DNA from: Galaxea fascicularis
Taxonomy: Eukaryota; Cnidaria; Anthozoa; Scleractinia; Euphylliidae
Assembly: GCA_948470475.1 (NCBI GenBank)
Contig: OX419347.1
Coordinates: 13,881,675-13,945,674 of the forward strand
Length of the DNA: 64,000 bases
Direction of reading: 5' to 3'
Positions 23,698-37,250 of the stretch are shown here, piece by piece (within the stretch, counting starts at the first letter, position 1; each line of letters opens with the position of its first letter). The notes below the pieces were generated by a model, which was given only the letters and a program-made list of their open reading frames with translations, was not told the origin of the DNA and made no database searches. The position numbers and the translations under genes were made by a program.

Positions 23698-26600
23698 ATC
23701 CTTTACACAGCGTTCGGATGGCCTCGAGGATGGCGAAATTAATGGTTCTGTCGTGAAAGAGGATAGTACAGGAAACAGTTATTACGCTGTAAAAGATTCT
23801 CTGAAGGGAAGTGACACAGACTTAACTGTTATCCCAATGCATTCATTTTCCAACGTTGATGACAGTGTGTTAGAAGTTATTGCGTTGCATCCTGAAAGCG
23901 GACAACAGCTGGATGACGAAACAACGCCAGCCTCATATTTAGTGGATGGTAAGTGTTGTTTGCCCTTAAAATAAATGAAAGTTACAGTACAGGGCAAACT
24001 GAGGGCAAATGAGTCTACACAACGATAAGTTTAAGTCTATTTAAAGTTGTGTTTACAATTCATACGAATTAAGATTTTCACAACATTCACCTCGGTTGAA
24101 CGCACCGGTTCGCCGAAACAGTGTGGGGTTATCGATTTCTGTCGCTTTGGTAACGGTTTAAACGTATTTCAACTTGATTGTTGAGGTAATATAAGATTGT
24201 GTAATCTCGATTTATTTCTAGGTGGCCAAAGTTTGAACTAATCACCTGAGAAATGTGTGACATGTATTAAAACTAAACTCCACGTGTACGTGTCTTCCAT
24301 ACACTTACAAACAATAACTAAAGCTTAAGTTTAATGTAACAAAAGCCGTTAGAGTGTTCAAGTGACTAGTTGAAAATTTTATTAGAGGTTTATTTCAACC
24401 CATTTATTTCTGGAACTTTCAGAAGTAGGGTTTGTTGGGTTTGTTCACGTATAAAGCGATGTAAGGACGATGAAACAGTCATGCTTCAGCATGTGAGGTC
24501 CAGCTGTTCGGACATGTTCAGAGTGTGGCATGACCTGATCATCAAAATGGTCTGAGGTCCATAATTGACAACTCCCTCCTTCCAGGTAGTTGTGTTAAAC
24601 AAGTGATCTCTAATTGTTTGAGGATCAGGCTTAATACCTAGCGAGGGTGGTTAAATAGTTACATGTATTATTTGCAATAGTTAGTCTCCATTTCTGACTT
24701 TGTTGGGCCCTTTGCATCCTTTTGTGCCCTTTTGTACTACTGGGTGTGGAAGTTGTTGGGATGGTGATCTGACTTTGCCGCATGCAAGCAACTTGAGTAA
24801 ATCTATGTATTTCTGTTACGTTCACCACTTCTGAGTTGGAACTTAAGTTTACAATGGAGATGATGTCCATGGAGCTACAAGATGTAGCAACCCTTCCCAA
24901 AAGTGAGAAAGGCTAAGAATTGAAGATCTTAGTTAAATTTGTGGTATCTGTTTACTTATTAATGCAGTTTGCCTTGGATTAGTTCTTATAAATGATCATA
25001 AATTGTATGCAGACAGGCCAACATTATGAATTTAAACAAAAATATTGTGAAACAAAGTCATTTCTTTTCTTTACCTTGACACTACAGATCTTCAGGGATA
25101 GGCAACGTATATTAATTTTTATTGATGCTTTCATTACAATAGTATTGATAATTTATAAGTTTGTTGTGAATTGCTGGAACAGACTAATTTAGTGGAAATG
25201 TGTTTTCTGAAATGTTTGTCTTTGGTTCATAACTTTTAGAAGATGGACCTGACACATCTCTTATGCTCTCAAGTCACCAGGTAAAATTCACTTGTCTTAC
25301 TGTATTTTCTTGATTTAACGCCGGACCTTGATTAAACTAGTAATTTTAAAATAAACATGGGTGGTGTTTGATCAAGGCCCAGGTGTTTGTTTGAGACCCC
25401 TGTGTTTGATCCACAAAAGCTGCTTTACTTGCAGTCGAAGAAGGATGTTGGCAAAGTTGCCTTTTATGAACTCAAAGCATTTTTAAGTTGTACCCATCTG
25501 CTGTCTATGTACTTGCTTGTTCATGCATTATTAATAAGTTCTGTATGCCTTAGTAATAATCATTTTTGGTGACTTGGAGACAGTTTGTAGGGTTGGAAAA
25601 AAGAGAATAATCGTTCTGCTCTAAGAAACTGCCTCTGGGTCTCAGAGAATAGACAGTAATAAATCAATTGAAAAAGTAAAGAAAACTGCACCTTGTTAAA
25701 AATCGCCGGACCCCAATTAAATGCCAGGTTCATCACGCCAAGTTTGAAATGAATGCCACACCACTGCTTTCTGTTCTTTCTTTCAAGTTGAATTTAAGCC
25801 TTTTCCATTCTAATTTCTAACATTACCTCCCATGAGACAAAATCAAACTCTCTCTCTCCCTGCATGTCTGCTTGAAACAAGGCTTGAAAGATTGATCAAC
25901 TTACTCAGATAGCATGATATTGACTTCAACCAATCATGATTTTTCACTCAGAATCTGAGCGTGAAAAGCTAGCTACATACAAGAATTTGATTTTGCCAGA
26001 TTTTATTTCATGAGGCAGAGGAACATTTGTTGCTCAGTTGCTATGTTTTTCAGAAACTTAAGCCCAAGAACTTTCTTGGAGAAATTCGAGCTGCAAAGGA
26101 TGTTGAAATTTTCCTTGTGCGTCCAACCCTACTCCTTGGACTTCACGAGACAAGCTTACAAGGGATTGTTGATGCGATGCTTACTAAAATGATCACAGAT
26201 GCTGATGGGGAGGACATAAATTTTGATGAAGCCCGCATGGCCTTCTTTACACATGATTCAGGTTAGCCAATACTCAAGTTTGCTGATCTGTTCAATGTTT
26301 CAAAGTGGCTGGCTTAATTAAGCTTGGGAAGTGAATATTTCTCGATTCTTAATACCAGCATTTTCTTTCAGTCCATTGTTTATCACAAATAATCCAAGGA
26401 ACTGAGATATCTGAAGGTGGAGGATGGGAGGAAACACAAAACTGGCTTATCGCATTGTAAGTCTTTTATAATCTTTATATGCAGTGGAGGTGCCTTAATA
26501 GTACAGTGTTATAGATGTGCCTTGATCTCAAAAATGGCTGTCAGCATTCAGTCACCCACTCTGAAATTTTACCTCTAACATGTGGTGGGAAGACTGACCA

Positions 26601-27619
26601 TGCTTGACCTTATCAGTAGTCCACTAGCCCAGCACTAGTAGAAATTAGGTTTGGGCTAGAAAAATTTGAGAACCACTAGCTACTGAGCTGGGGGGAGTGC
26701 AAACCAATAACCTTTCATGTCGTCATGTCAACAGAGGAGAGCTGCCCTCTATACAGCAGAGTCACGTCGCCATAGCTCAGCTGAAGCATCCTGTTAACCT
26801 GGGACGGTCCTTAGAGGAGACTCACTTGGTGGTCCTAGTTCTCGCTCCAAGTAAAACTGTAAGTATATATTAACTAGTATGCCTCTATACTCCTTTTCTG
26901 GTCCATATTATTTTAATCTGATGGGCTGCAAAGTAGACATGAAATTGAAAAATGTGTCCATGAACTTGAACGGCACCTAGCTTTAAAGAAAACTGAAACT
27001 CCATTAGTCTGGGCACCAACTTTATTAATGACACCATATATACATGTAGTTACTGAATTTAGATGGGATACAAAAAACATCTAAAAATAATTTAAACCTT
27101 TAATCTTATCATTTAGAAAAGCACCAAAAGTTCTGTGGAGACGGGAAGAACCTTTGCAACATTACTAGCAGATATAGAGACAAGACAATTACTTATTGAA
27201 GTGGAGTCAGAAGAGCAGTTTAAGGTTTGTAGCCCTGGTCTTGCTGTGATTCAGGGTTGTCATTAAGAGCCGGTAGCTGGCAGATATCCGTCGTCTGTCA
27301 GACCACTTTGTGCCGGCTACATTTTGTCCAGAATGTTGGAAATTGCACTGTGAGCTTGGGGCTCATTATAATCTGTAGTCACCTACTTCAACCCATTCGT
27401 CCACCTACTTAAACTCTTAGTGACAACACTGGGGATTAAAGCTTCCAAATGTGCATCATGCACCATTCCAAACAGTTGGAAACAGTTAAAATGATGGCCA
27501 TTCTGTAAACAGTCTTTGTAAATTGAGCACTTTTCAGGCAACTGCTAATAATAATCATCATCATCAATGGACCACAAGAAAACAAGTAACCAGGAGTAAT
27601 ATTCTCAATTTGACTTGCA

Positions 27620-27655
<36 letters not shown>

Positions 27656-30600
27656 AAATCATTAATTGACCACTCCTTAGATGGGCTTTCCAGGGGCAAT
27701 GAAACAATACAAATGAATACAAAAGAGTTACGAATCTCAACTGGCAGGAGGCAGACCAGTTGGCTATTTGCAACAATGACCAAGGAATTGAACCGGGCAC
27801 TTACCCAGAACAATACCAGCTTATGGCCAGAGTGGGATGGGGTCAGGGCATTGAAATCCAGTGCCCAAAACCTCGGCCACTCAGCCATGCTGCCTCCAAT
27901 TAGTAAGATTATTTTTCATCTACAGCTTTTAGCATCACTACTTTATCAAACACGCAGGTAATTTAGGAGAATAAACAAAATGATCACCACAGATTCCATG
28001 TGATGTTAACACAAATTCTCCCAACTGGTGGACCCTACCTATAGTCTTACACAATATGATGGGATGTATTCCAATCTTGAGCTTACAGAGTTAATGTACA
28101 CACCACATCTTGGGTAAGGACCAGGGGTTAATAATTTCTGTGTAAGTTGTTTGGTCTTATGGTCATGTAAACACTTTTTGTACCTTGTCCACAGAAAGTT
28201 TTGGCAGACCGCAGGGAATGGCTCTCTTCTCAAGCACACACAAAGGAGAGACCTTCTAGAAGGCAATCCATGCTTCACCCTAAATCTTCCTTTATTCACC
28301 AAAGAGAAGATCAAAAGGTAATCAGAAAGAGCAGATAAAATATATAATGAACACTCTGCATCAGCTTTTTAGGGTTTAGTTGTCAACATTTATTGTGAAG
28401 GACTTTCCACATCCATCTTGATACCTTGTTGTTTAAAACATTTAAATATTTAATGTTCTTGGTAATCAACCAATAGGAATCTGAACTCTGTGCTTTTGGA
28501 CATGGACTTTTGAGAGATTTCCGGAGAAGATGGCCGCATTATTTGTCAGATTTCAAAGATGGTGAGTTGAGGCCCAGAGAAGTACTAAGGCACTGCACAT
28601 ACAAGTATGATGTAGGTCAAAATGAATTTCAGGTTAAACTGATTTCAACCTAGTTTGATTTTCAATTTCCTTTGTCTCCTAACCATAATATTATTATTAA
28701 TCTATGAATAATTAGGGTTAAGAGGCAAAGGAAATATTCATTTCAACCTGAACTTCATTTTGACCTACAGCATAATACTTAAAATAAGCTACAGTATGAT
28801 TGTTCATGATCATACAACTTTGACAATGCAGTTAATTGCAATTTGACTATCAGTGGTAATTAAGTTAAGAAGAAAGAGACGCTGGCATTCACTAAGGGGG
28901 GGGGGGGAGGGGGTCAAGGCAGCTATGCTAGTGACGTGGTTATACTGTGTTTTTAACAATAATTTTAAAAGGATTTCAAAACTGGTGGATAACCTACACT
29001 GTATACTGACATGCTGGTCTGGCTGGATTATTAGTGCCTTAATGCCCGGTTTCCATATGATTGCTACAATTTCTGCAATTGCCAGTCAGCGATCATATGG
29101 AAGGGCCTTGGTTTGCTACTGCAGGGATTGTAGTGACTGCGATCGCTGCAGTCATGGTGATTGCAGTGATCAAAATTTCCCAACTGGCCTTTGCTTAAGC
29201 AGACATGCAAGTTATGTATCCGTGAATTATGGTTTTTGTGGTGATCGCTCATCTCTCTCTCTCTCTCTTTTTTTTTTTTACAATCGCAGCAACGGCAACA
29301 AGCATGACAATCCTATGGAAACCATAAGCATAAGACCTCTACAACTCCCTCTTTACATATATAGTTACTTAAACAAGCTTCGATTTCTGTCCCAACAGGC
29401 ATAAGGGGTCGCCACACCATTTCCAAGGTGGTCTCCACAACATTATTCTTGTACTTTGCCTGCCTACTGCCATCTATTGCTTTCGGTGTCCTCAATAGCC
29501 GCAATACAAAAGGGCAGATTGGTGAGTATAATGTGTGGTTGCAGAAATATCTTTCCCCACGGTCAGCTTCAGACCTGAAAAAAATACACTACTGAGACAT
29601 ACATTGTATGCTTACCAGTAATGTTGGCATTAATGTTAACTACTCAATAATGTGACTGTGTATTTAGTGGTGAAATTTCCCATAGTGGAGATGGAAAGAA
29701 CCATCTTGCTGGGTGTATTAACAGCCACTCACATTTTCTTTGTAGATGTACAGAAAGTAATCATATCACAGTCCATTGGAGGCATGTTATTTGCTTTCTT
29801 TGGAGGACAGCCATTGATTGTTTTGCTTACCACCGCCCCTCTGGCACTCTATATAAAAGGTATGTGCTGGAACAGTAGCTTAAAATGTATAACATACTGT
29901 AATCCTAGAAATGTTTGGTCTTTTAGCATCTTTTGTTTTTAACTGGTCGTAACCCTTTAAACAATAATATCAGTATGCAAATTCTCCACAATGTTCTCCA
30001 TACATTTTCTATGGTAAATGACGAGGAGAATTTGTTAAACAATCAAGACCTTTGACACTGCTTGATCAACCTTTGGGTTTGATTGAGCAGTGTTACGGCC
30101 AGTATGACGAGAAATTAACCCTTTAACTCCCAAGGGGTTCTCCATTGACGAGTTAAATCGTCTGGTGTCAGACAGAGTAAAATCTATAAGTGCCACTTGG
30201 CACTATCGGGAGTGAAAGGGTTTTAATGGGGACATAGTTTTTGGGTGAAGATGTGGTTAACCCTTTAACTCCCAAGGGGTTCTCCATTGACGAGTAAAAT
30301 CGTCTGGCGTCAGACAGTAAAATCTATAAGTGCCATTTGGCACTATCAGGAGTGAAAGGGTTAAACATTGGTCACTCTTAGGGTACAAGTAGGTACAGAT
30401 AAAGTTCACAAGTACACAAGTTTTTCCACAACTGGTTTCTCCTGTCTTTTTCTACAGCAGTCAACATTCTCACACCAATCAAAAATCTTTGTTGCAATCT
30501 TGCTTAATTTCTGCTGAGAGTTATGAATCAATATTATACGGCAAACATTGCTTAATGATTTTAAAAATCACCTAACCATCTCTTATCTGCTAGTGCAGTG

Positions 30601-33600
30601 CATTTTGATACTTACAGATACTGCATACATGAAATACATTTATTGTCACATTAATTCCTGTTTTCATTCATTTCATGAGTATGGCTGTAGAATTATTGTA
30701 TTTTTCTCGTTTCAGTGATCTACAACATCTCAGAAGACTTTGATTTGGATTTTTTTGCACTGTACTCATGTACTGGATTGTGGAATTCATTTTTCATTTT
30801 AATTTACTCAACATTTGGACTTTCACAGATCATGAAATGGTCTACGAGGTAACAAAGTTTGCATCTTGGTTTATAGTGTCAGTGCACAGTGAAAACATGA
30901 GAATCAAAAGTGAAGGTTGTTCTGTCATAAGAAGTGTCATGGGGAGTTGTTAGCACTGCCTTGAAGTTCATTAATTTTTTTTCATTATTTGTATCCTTTG
31001 GTGATCACCCTTTCAGGTGAAAAATTCAACAGTTTATTCTGTGGAAACTTGATGGCACTTTAGCTGCCCTGTCATCGATCTGTAGAGTTTGCAGTGTGGC
31101 TTTTTTTCTTGTTTTTAAGCTCACTGAGGTCCCATGCAGCTGTTAAGACTGGTGGATAAATGCCTGTTTTCTGATCAGTTAACATCTCTTTGGATGGTTC
31201 AACTTACCATATCAAATACTTAATCTCCATTTTGCATGTAATGGCTTATTGTCCTCTTCAAAGAGAACAGTTTTCTTGTACAGCTATACCCTCAAGTGTG
31301 AAAAGATAGCTCAATCCAAATATTTTGTTTGTTTGTTTGTAAGATTTTGAATTTATTTTCATTATTTTTTTCCAATGTTCAGGTCTACAGAAGAAATCTT
31401 TGCCTTGTTCATTACTCTAGCATTCACAGTAGATGCAGTCAGCAGTATTGTGAAAGGTATGTTGTCATGTATTGTGCCCAAAACACAAATATTGATACAA
31501 TCGCTTGCATCCCAAACAAAGGAAATTCATGAAATGTAAGCTTCAGTTTGTAATTCAATCTTCTCTATTTTGTTTACAGAATACTCAAACCTTTATTGCC
31601 CAAGTTCTTGTTGGAATTCCACAACTGGCAGTATTGTTCCATCATCTAGCAACTGTACCGAGTTAACTGATGACTCACTCTGTCACAGAGAAGGGGGCCT
31701 GTCATATGCTATTATAAGCTTAGGAACAGTTTGGATTGGTTTAGCACTCTATAATTTCCGTAAGAGGTAACAAGCTACACTGTACAAGATATATACTTCA
31801 ATTTTTTCTGTTTACTTATGGTCCCATGTGTCGTAATGTAACTGCTAGGTTGTAAACTATTTTATGTGATTCTACAACTTTACACCTTTCTGATAGGGTC
31901 CATCCTCATTGATTTGACATTTTACCGTTTCCCATACATTACTTTGCTTGGGTAGGCAAGTAAAAATTCAAGATTTCATAGCAAGCTGCAAATAAAGATT
32001 TTAAAATGACACACAGTTAAGGATTGGAAGCTTTGAGAATGTTGTCACTTATATAATTGGAACTGTAGTTGGACTACATAGCCAGAGCGGTGTAAAATAC
32101 TATAAAATTCATGAATACAACTCACCTGTTGTCTTTGTTGTAATCCATTTCCAGCCCATTTCTTGATGCTGGTAAGCGAGAGGCTTTAGCTGATTATGCT
32201 TTAGTGGTTGCTGTTCTTGCCATGTCCCTTGTTGCCTCATATTTTGTGAGAGACATTGGAAGTAAGTGGCCATTCAGAATTCTATCAAATCTTTTCACCT
32301 TCACGCAATAATTGGTCTAGACTCATTACATGACTGACTATGCCCCAGCTAAAACCAGGGAATAGCTGGTGATATTCCCCAAATGCGTGTTGCAAAAAAT
32401 GTTTGAAGGATAATAAAGACAATGGTCTCCATTTAGCGTGAAAATATGCTCGGATATTATTTTGTCCTTGGACATCACTCATCAGTTACTCGAAGCTCAC
32501 AGTTGTCCTCGAGCTTCACTCTCAGAAAACTGTTCGCTTCTTGGAACAGATGTCTGTGGACAAATATATCTGAGCATATTTTCCAGGGGTTTGAAAAAGA
32601 AAAAAAGTAGTAGTAGGATATTCAGAAGTACTTGGAGGACTATCGCCTGTGATTTTTCTGTATTAATTTATCTAAACAATCTGCCAGGCACTCCTCAATT
32701 CTGCAAGCTCGAGTCATACGTCGATGACTCGAAAGTTTTGCCATCTTTTCCCGTAGCTGATGTCATCAACGCTAAGTTCAAGCTCGAAGATGATTTGCGT
32801 AATGTTGCCACCTGGTGTTGCACAAATGATTTGTTAATAAACCCTGAGAAAACGAAGTTCATGTTGATCGGCACCAAACAAACGATAAGTAAACATTCAG
32901 TTAATTTTACTGTTTCGTTTATTGGAAAGACTCTTATGGCCATCGAATCAGCAAGAGATCTAGGAGTATACATAGATTTACACCTGACCTATGATACTCA
33001 CATCTCCCACTTAGTCTCTTCTTGCTTGTCTAAACTGGTTCAGATCAATCGTGTGAAATACTATTTTGATAGAGAGACTTTGGTTTCAATTATTACATCT
33101 CTTGTCTTCAGCAAAATGCTCTACTGTTCGTCCGTTTGGTCTATTACCTCATCTAAGAACATTCAAAAGCTGCAACTCATTCAGAATTTCACCTGTAAAA
33201 TCATCTGCGGCGCTCGGAAATATGACCACGTGACGCCATTACTTGATGAACTCAACTGGCTTCCAGTTAGCAAGATGCTCAAATTCAGAGACGCTGTTAT
33301 GGCTTATAAGTGTGCCAACAATTTAGCTCCTGAATACCTATGTGCTAAGTTTAAAAAACGATCTTCTGTACATAATCGCACAACTCGTAATAATGACAAG
33401 TTCGAAATCCCATCATTCAGGTCAGCCTCCGGCCAACGGACCTTTGCCTATAGAGCAGTATCCCTGTGGAACATGTTAGACGAAGACCTGAGAAACGCTA
33501 CAACTGTAAAGGCCTTTAAGAAAGCCATGAAACTTGTAATGAATGAATGAATGATTGAATGACAGTTAGAATTTAACAATATTAGCTTGTTAGATGTAGC

Positions 33601-36600
33601 TTGCATTTTTATTTCTAAATACGTACTGAAAAACCTTTTTGGGAGTATTTATTAAAGTTTACAAGATTGCAGCACAGTGCAGCGGAGCCGAGGTTTATGC
33701 CAAAGTATCTGGCGCAAACGCTTAAAGTAGCCAGTGACTTGTGTCGGGCTTAAATAATAATTATTTAAAATCAGGGTTTTCAATAATTATTATTGAAAAC
33801 CCTGATTTTCATGCCAAATGGAGAATGTTGTTTAATTTGGGACAGCGTGCATTATCAGCATACATAATAATAATTATTCCTTTTGCTTTTTTCCATGTAT
33901 ATCTTATACCGGTATTGCCAATAATGGGATTGTTTAACCATCAAAGCATTTTATCTTCGATGATCATTTTGTGCTTTCCCTCGACTTTTTTTTTATCATT
34001 GCCAATGTAAGGAGAATTGTCACTTTGGTCGTCCATCTCCACAATCTTGCTTAATATGCATCTTTCCTCCCTCATGGCAGGGGCAGCATACAGCTAATAA
34101 GTCAGTTTTAGACATTCTGTCAGTACAACTTCTAATCGTAATTTTCTGTATTGTAACATTTTTAAACAGGGTACCAGTTCCAGGCTACTAGTTCATTTTC
34201 CTTCACTGTCGCACCCCTTCACAAGCTCACATGGGGTGCAGTGTTTGCTGGCATGGGCCTCGGCTTTTCACTTTCACTACTGTTCTTCATGGATCAGAAC
34301 ATCTCAAGTGCTATGGTGAATAACCCTGGAAACAGGTAATTAATACAACATTGCATAATTTCACATGTTTTGTTTTAGAAGACTGTGTATTGCAAATAAT
34401 TAAAAAAATTTGTGCTACAGACTTAAAGTTATTTGTTTATAATTCTACTTTTGTTGTGAACTGGGAATGCAGACAGTTTCTACCACCAGTGTAATTAAAT
34501 GTGCCCGCTCACAGGGTTGCCATGGTTACCTCTCTGCTACACCTAAATTGCTTAGGATCCCACCAACCTCTATGGCACCAGCTTCTAATCTCATCATCTA
34601 TGAGTTTATTGCCACTACCACATAGTACCACGGCATTGCTTATAGTGATAATTAATACTGAATTAATAATGTGATTGCCCATCTTGTATCTCAAAGATGA
34701 GGAGGTTGAGGAAAAATAAATGGTCCTCTCACAGTGCATTTTTTCAGCTGATTTCCTTGAAAACTGTTGTTATTTGCATTAAGTTAATAAGTCTTTCCTC
34801 CCTAAATATCTTGTTATCAACCACTTACGAGAAAGAATTTTCACCCAACGCTAACCACACCCTGGCTGTGCCTGGGGTACTAGTCATCCTCTTTGAGGCA
34901 TAACCTGGGTTCAATATTTAACCTTGGAAATCCTTTCAGATTAAAGAAAGGCAGTGCTTACCATTGGGATTTGCTGATCGTGGCAATAGTAAATGGATTC
35001 CTCTCGCTGTTTGGCCTGCCTTGGGTACACGCTGCTCTTCCTCACTCACCCCTCCATGTCAGGGCACTGGCTGATGTGGAAGAAAGGGTAGATAGGGGAC
35101 ATGTGTTTGAAATGTAAGTATCAAAAATATAAGGGAGCACTTCTAATAATAATATTCTACATGATGTTTGTAGACAAGATGATAATACTGCTGTACATAT
35201 CCTTTGACAAAACTTGCATTTTATAATAAAGCTTTATTTATTACCGTAGCTAAACAAAATTATGGTAATATTACAAATAATTTTATTACTGAATGTGGAT
35301 GTTTTGTTTTCAGTATTGTGAAAGTAAGAGAAACAAGGTTAACTGGCTTATTGTCCAATCTTCTGATTGCATTGTCCCTGCTGATGTTGCCAACACCCCT
35401 CACGCTGATCCCAACACCTGTACTTGATGGTTTGTTCCTTTTCATGGCCATAACGGCATTAGATGGCAATCAGATGTTTGAGAGGGTATTGCTGTTGTTA
35501 ACAGAACAGGTTAGAAAATGAATGCTTAATGGTAAAGGGATGGGATGCACTCTCAAGAGAGGATATAAATTATTGTGGGTATTATGGAATGTGTGAGAAA
35601 TTTGAGAATGTTTAATTCAAGGGATTTATTGCACTGGCCTTGTCTAAACAGATACTTGCTAAGCAATAATTAAAGTAATGTTGTTTGAGTCAACACTGCT
35701 TAGTTTAATATTATTGGCATCCAGTAATAAAGATTCTGATTGATTTTAAATTCTCTTCTAGGCTGCATACCCTCCCAATCATTACATCCGCCATGTTCCC
35801 CAGAGGAAGATGCACATATATACAGCTCTTCAGTTCCTTCAGCTTGGTGTATTGTGTGGATTTGGTTTTGCCCCTCTGCCTTACCTGAAGATGGTGTTCC
35901 CTATTCTACTCTTGTTAATTTTGCCAGTCAGGTAAGAACAAAACAAGAGGGTTAAGAAGGCAATGATATATATGTCTAATTGCCAAGTGGATGTACTTTG
36001 TATACGTAGCTATATTATTAGAGAGTTTTGAAAAGTGCTTCCTGGGACAACGAGAGATGTCATACCAAAAAGATCACAATAGCCCATTGCAGAAACATGA
36101 GGGGACTGGGATAGAGTGTGGTTGTTTTTAGTTTGTTTGAAAAACTAAGATATTCAAATGAAGGATTAACTAACTTTGAGTCTTAAGCAAGAATAGAAGT
36201 ATTATTTAGTGGAGGAAAATCATTATGGCAAAATGATAGCTCTTTAAGTATCACCTAAAATAGAGTTTTAGTTTAAGGGTTTGTATGGAATTTTGCAACT
36301 TTTGCAAGATGCTCATTTGGACAATTTTCAGCTGAAAACTCTCAAACATGACTGGGCAGCTTTTCATTCAGTAACATTTCAGTTGAAATGTGTAGATTTT
36401 CAATCTAATCAATATAAAAAACTTGTCCCAGTCCTCTCACGTTTCTGCAATGGGCTATGGATTCTCAGTCCGTATTTCGTGAATGATAATAAACTTGTTA
36501 AAAAAGGACCAAAGCAAACGCAAATTGCTTTCAACACCTAATTGAAAAATTCGCGATTACAAAAAAAGATTTGTATCTACTTGTTTATTTATTATTAAAC

Positions 36601-36708
36601 TCTTATTATTAAACAAGTCATTTTTTACTTATTTTTATTTACAGGCATCTTCTGGTACCTAAACTGATTTCCTCAAAGTATCTGGAGGCCTTGGATGCTC
36701 ACCTGTGA
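23690..36708 (+). CDS. SLC4A11: SLC4A11-like membrane transporter (SLC4 family)
   Basis: Nineteen exons join in phase: 23690-23948, 25240-25280, 26054-26261, 26372-26456, 26735-26858, 27117-27224, 28195-28317, 28477-28561, 29399-29521, 29746-29859, 30716-30848, 31383-31456, 31580-31766, 32155-32261, 34170-34335, 34940-35113, 35314-35509, 35762-35931 and 36645-36708. The product is 846 aa against roughly 890 in mammals. Residues 1-344 form the cytoplasmic domain ([20 protein letters not shown]). The membrane domain follows, with SLC4A11 hallmarks [22 protein letters not shown] (about 410-422), [23 protein letters not shown] and [13 protein letters not shown]. Sequons N505-S-T and N517-C-T lie in the Cys-rich extracellular loop between membrane helices. 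SLC4A11 proteins carry H+/OH-, water or ammonia-coupled flux rather than classical Cl-/HCO3- exchange, mostly at the plasma membrane; substrate here is unproven. A LINE fragment and several MITEs sit in introns. Confidence 0.95.
23949..25239. other. SLC4A11 intron 1, no features
   Basis: AT-rich intron; no gene or defined repeat is recognised. Confidence 0.4.
27252..27431. mobile_element. MITE with CAGGGTTGTCATTAAGAG ends
   Basis: CAGGGTTGTCATTAAGAG at the left pairs imperfectly with CTCTTAGTGACAACACTG at the right. The element is 180 bp and lies in SLC4A11 intron 6. The ends resemble those of the 15152 and 17882 families. Confidence 0.6.
27622..27656. repeat. (AAAT)n microsatellite
   Basis: About nine tandem AAAT/AATA units, next to the SINE that follows. 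Confidence 0.9.
27657..27900 (-). mobile_element. tRNA-derived SINE, minus strand, copy 1
   Basis: Read on the minus strand it begins with a Leu-type A box region (GGCAGCATGGCTGAGTGGCC) followed by a decayed B box (GGATTTCAATGCC). The body (CCAGTTGGCTATTTGCAACA on plus) is shared with 48350-48562. The adjacent AAAT repeat at 27622-27656 is probably its tail. Confidence 0.65.
29043..29331. mobile_element. GCGATC-rich MITE, copy 2
   Basis: It starts GCCCGGTTTCCATATGATTG and ends CCTATGGAAACCATAAGC. Internal sequence CCTTGGTTTGCTACTGCAGG and TGGCCTTTGCTTAAGCAGAC matches copy 1 at 1059-1400. It lies in SLC4A11 intron 8, 67 bp before exon 9. Confidence 0.65.
30117..30222. mobile_element. 106-bp MITE, first of a close pair
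   Basis: AACCCTTTAACTCCC at the left and GGGAGTGAAAGGGTT at the right are inverted ends. The interior is TTCTCCATTGACGAG ... AATCTATAAGTGCCA. The neighbour at 30259 is nearly identical. Confidence 0.75.
30259..30362. mobile_element. 104-bp MITE, second of a close pair
   Basis: Same ends and interior as 30117-30222 in the same orientation, with a few substitutions and two small deletions. The 36-bp gap between them is not part of either copy. Confidence 0.75.
32436..32586. mobile_element. Foldback element upstream of the LINE fragment
   Basis: GTGAAAATATGCTCGGATAT at the left pairs with ATATCTGAGCATATTTTCC at the right, and inner segments (TTGTCC / GGACAA, TCGAAGCTC / GAGCTTC) also pair. It lies about 60 bp upstream of the reverse-transcriptase homology. 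Confidence 0.55.
32645..33561 (+). pseudogene. 5'-truncated non-LTR retrotransposon: C-terminal reverse transcriptase fragment
   Basis: An open frame to the stop at 33548-33550 encodes the end of a non-LTR reverse transcriptase: LIYLNNLP, the catalytic-centre motif [26 protein letters not shown] (fingers/palm) and the thumb-like [16 protein letters not shown]. It ends with [19 protein letters not shown] and the C-terminal tail. The 5' portion (endonuclease and most of the RT) is absent and no ATG begins the frame, so it is a dead-on-arrival copy. The 3' end has short TGAATGAATGATTGAATGA repeats, as in CR1/L2-type tails. The clade (CR1/Jockey group) is tentative. It lies in SLC4A11 intron 14. 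Confidence 0.85.
33767..33809. repeat. Perfect 43-bp palindrome
   Basis: AAAATCAGGGTTTTCAATAAT is followed after one base by its exact reverse complement. It lies in SLC4A11 intron 14, 200 bp after the LINE fragment, and may be the central part of a small foldback element. Confidence 0.8.
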
Positions 36709-37250
36709 TTGGTGGGTTAACAGGCAGCCTTGCTGGAACTATTTATGCCATATACATTTCATATATATTTGTATGGATGAAATCCTCATGCATCAGGCCT
36801 AAGATTTGAATTAAATTTTGTAGTCATTATTATTTTTTACTTTCCTTTGGTGCAATTTATTTATTAATTTTTTTTCAATTTTGCCAATCAAAGTATGATT
36901 TATTTAAATTTTAGTAAATTGAGAGCATAAAATGCTGAGGCTAAGTAAAGGACTGTGTCAAACCTTGTTTTGTTGATATTTTTTGATAAAATAATGTATT
37001 CTCAGATAACAATGTTATGAAAGGATTTCACGAATCCTCAGAAACCCTGCAATCACACAAGCCAGTTCAAGAGGTAGCTAGTTTAAGAACATGCAGGTGG
37101 TGTCAAAATGCAGTGTGGCGATTAAAGGCTTTCTCTTTCATGACTGTAGGCAACTTTAATACAGCCGTCATGGCTGCAGTCGAGTAGTCAACAGTAAGTT
37201 GTTAGCATTGTGTTTTTGTGTTGTAGCCAACTCAATCTCAGACCAGGAGC
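36709..37250 (+). other. 3' flank of the SLC4A11-like gene
   Basis: AT-rich 3' UTR-like sequence. No AATAAA is seen near the stop. A variant ATTAAA is at 37121-37126. Confidence 0.4.

Noticed and set aside
28853..29404. 183-codon plus frame
   Set aside because: It runs through MITE copy 2 and into SLC4A11 exon 9 in a frame different from that of the exon; it reflects element composition.
29653..29745. Alternative upstream acceptor for SLC4A11 exon 10 (at 29667 or 29690)
   Set aside because: These give extra residues before [13 protein letters not shown]; the acceptor at 29745 joins exon 9 directly to the conserved GQIDVQK sequence of the family.
32438..32644. 5' extension of the reverse transcriptase frame
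   Set aside because: This part overlaps a foldback element and does not read as reverse transcriptase; the match starts near 32645.
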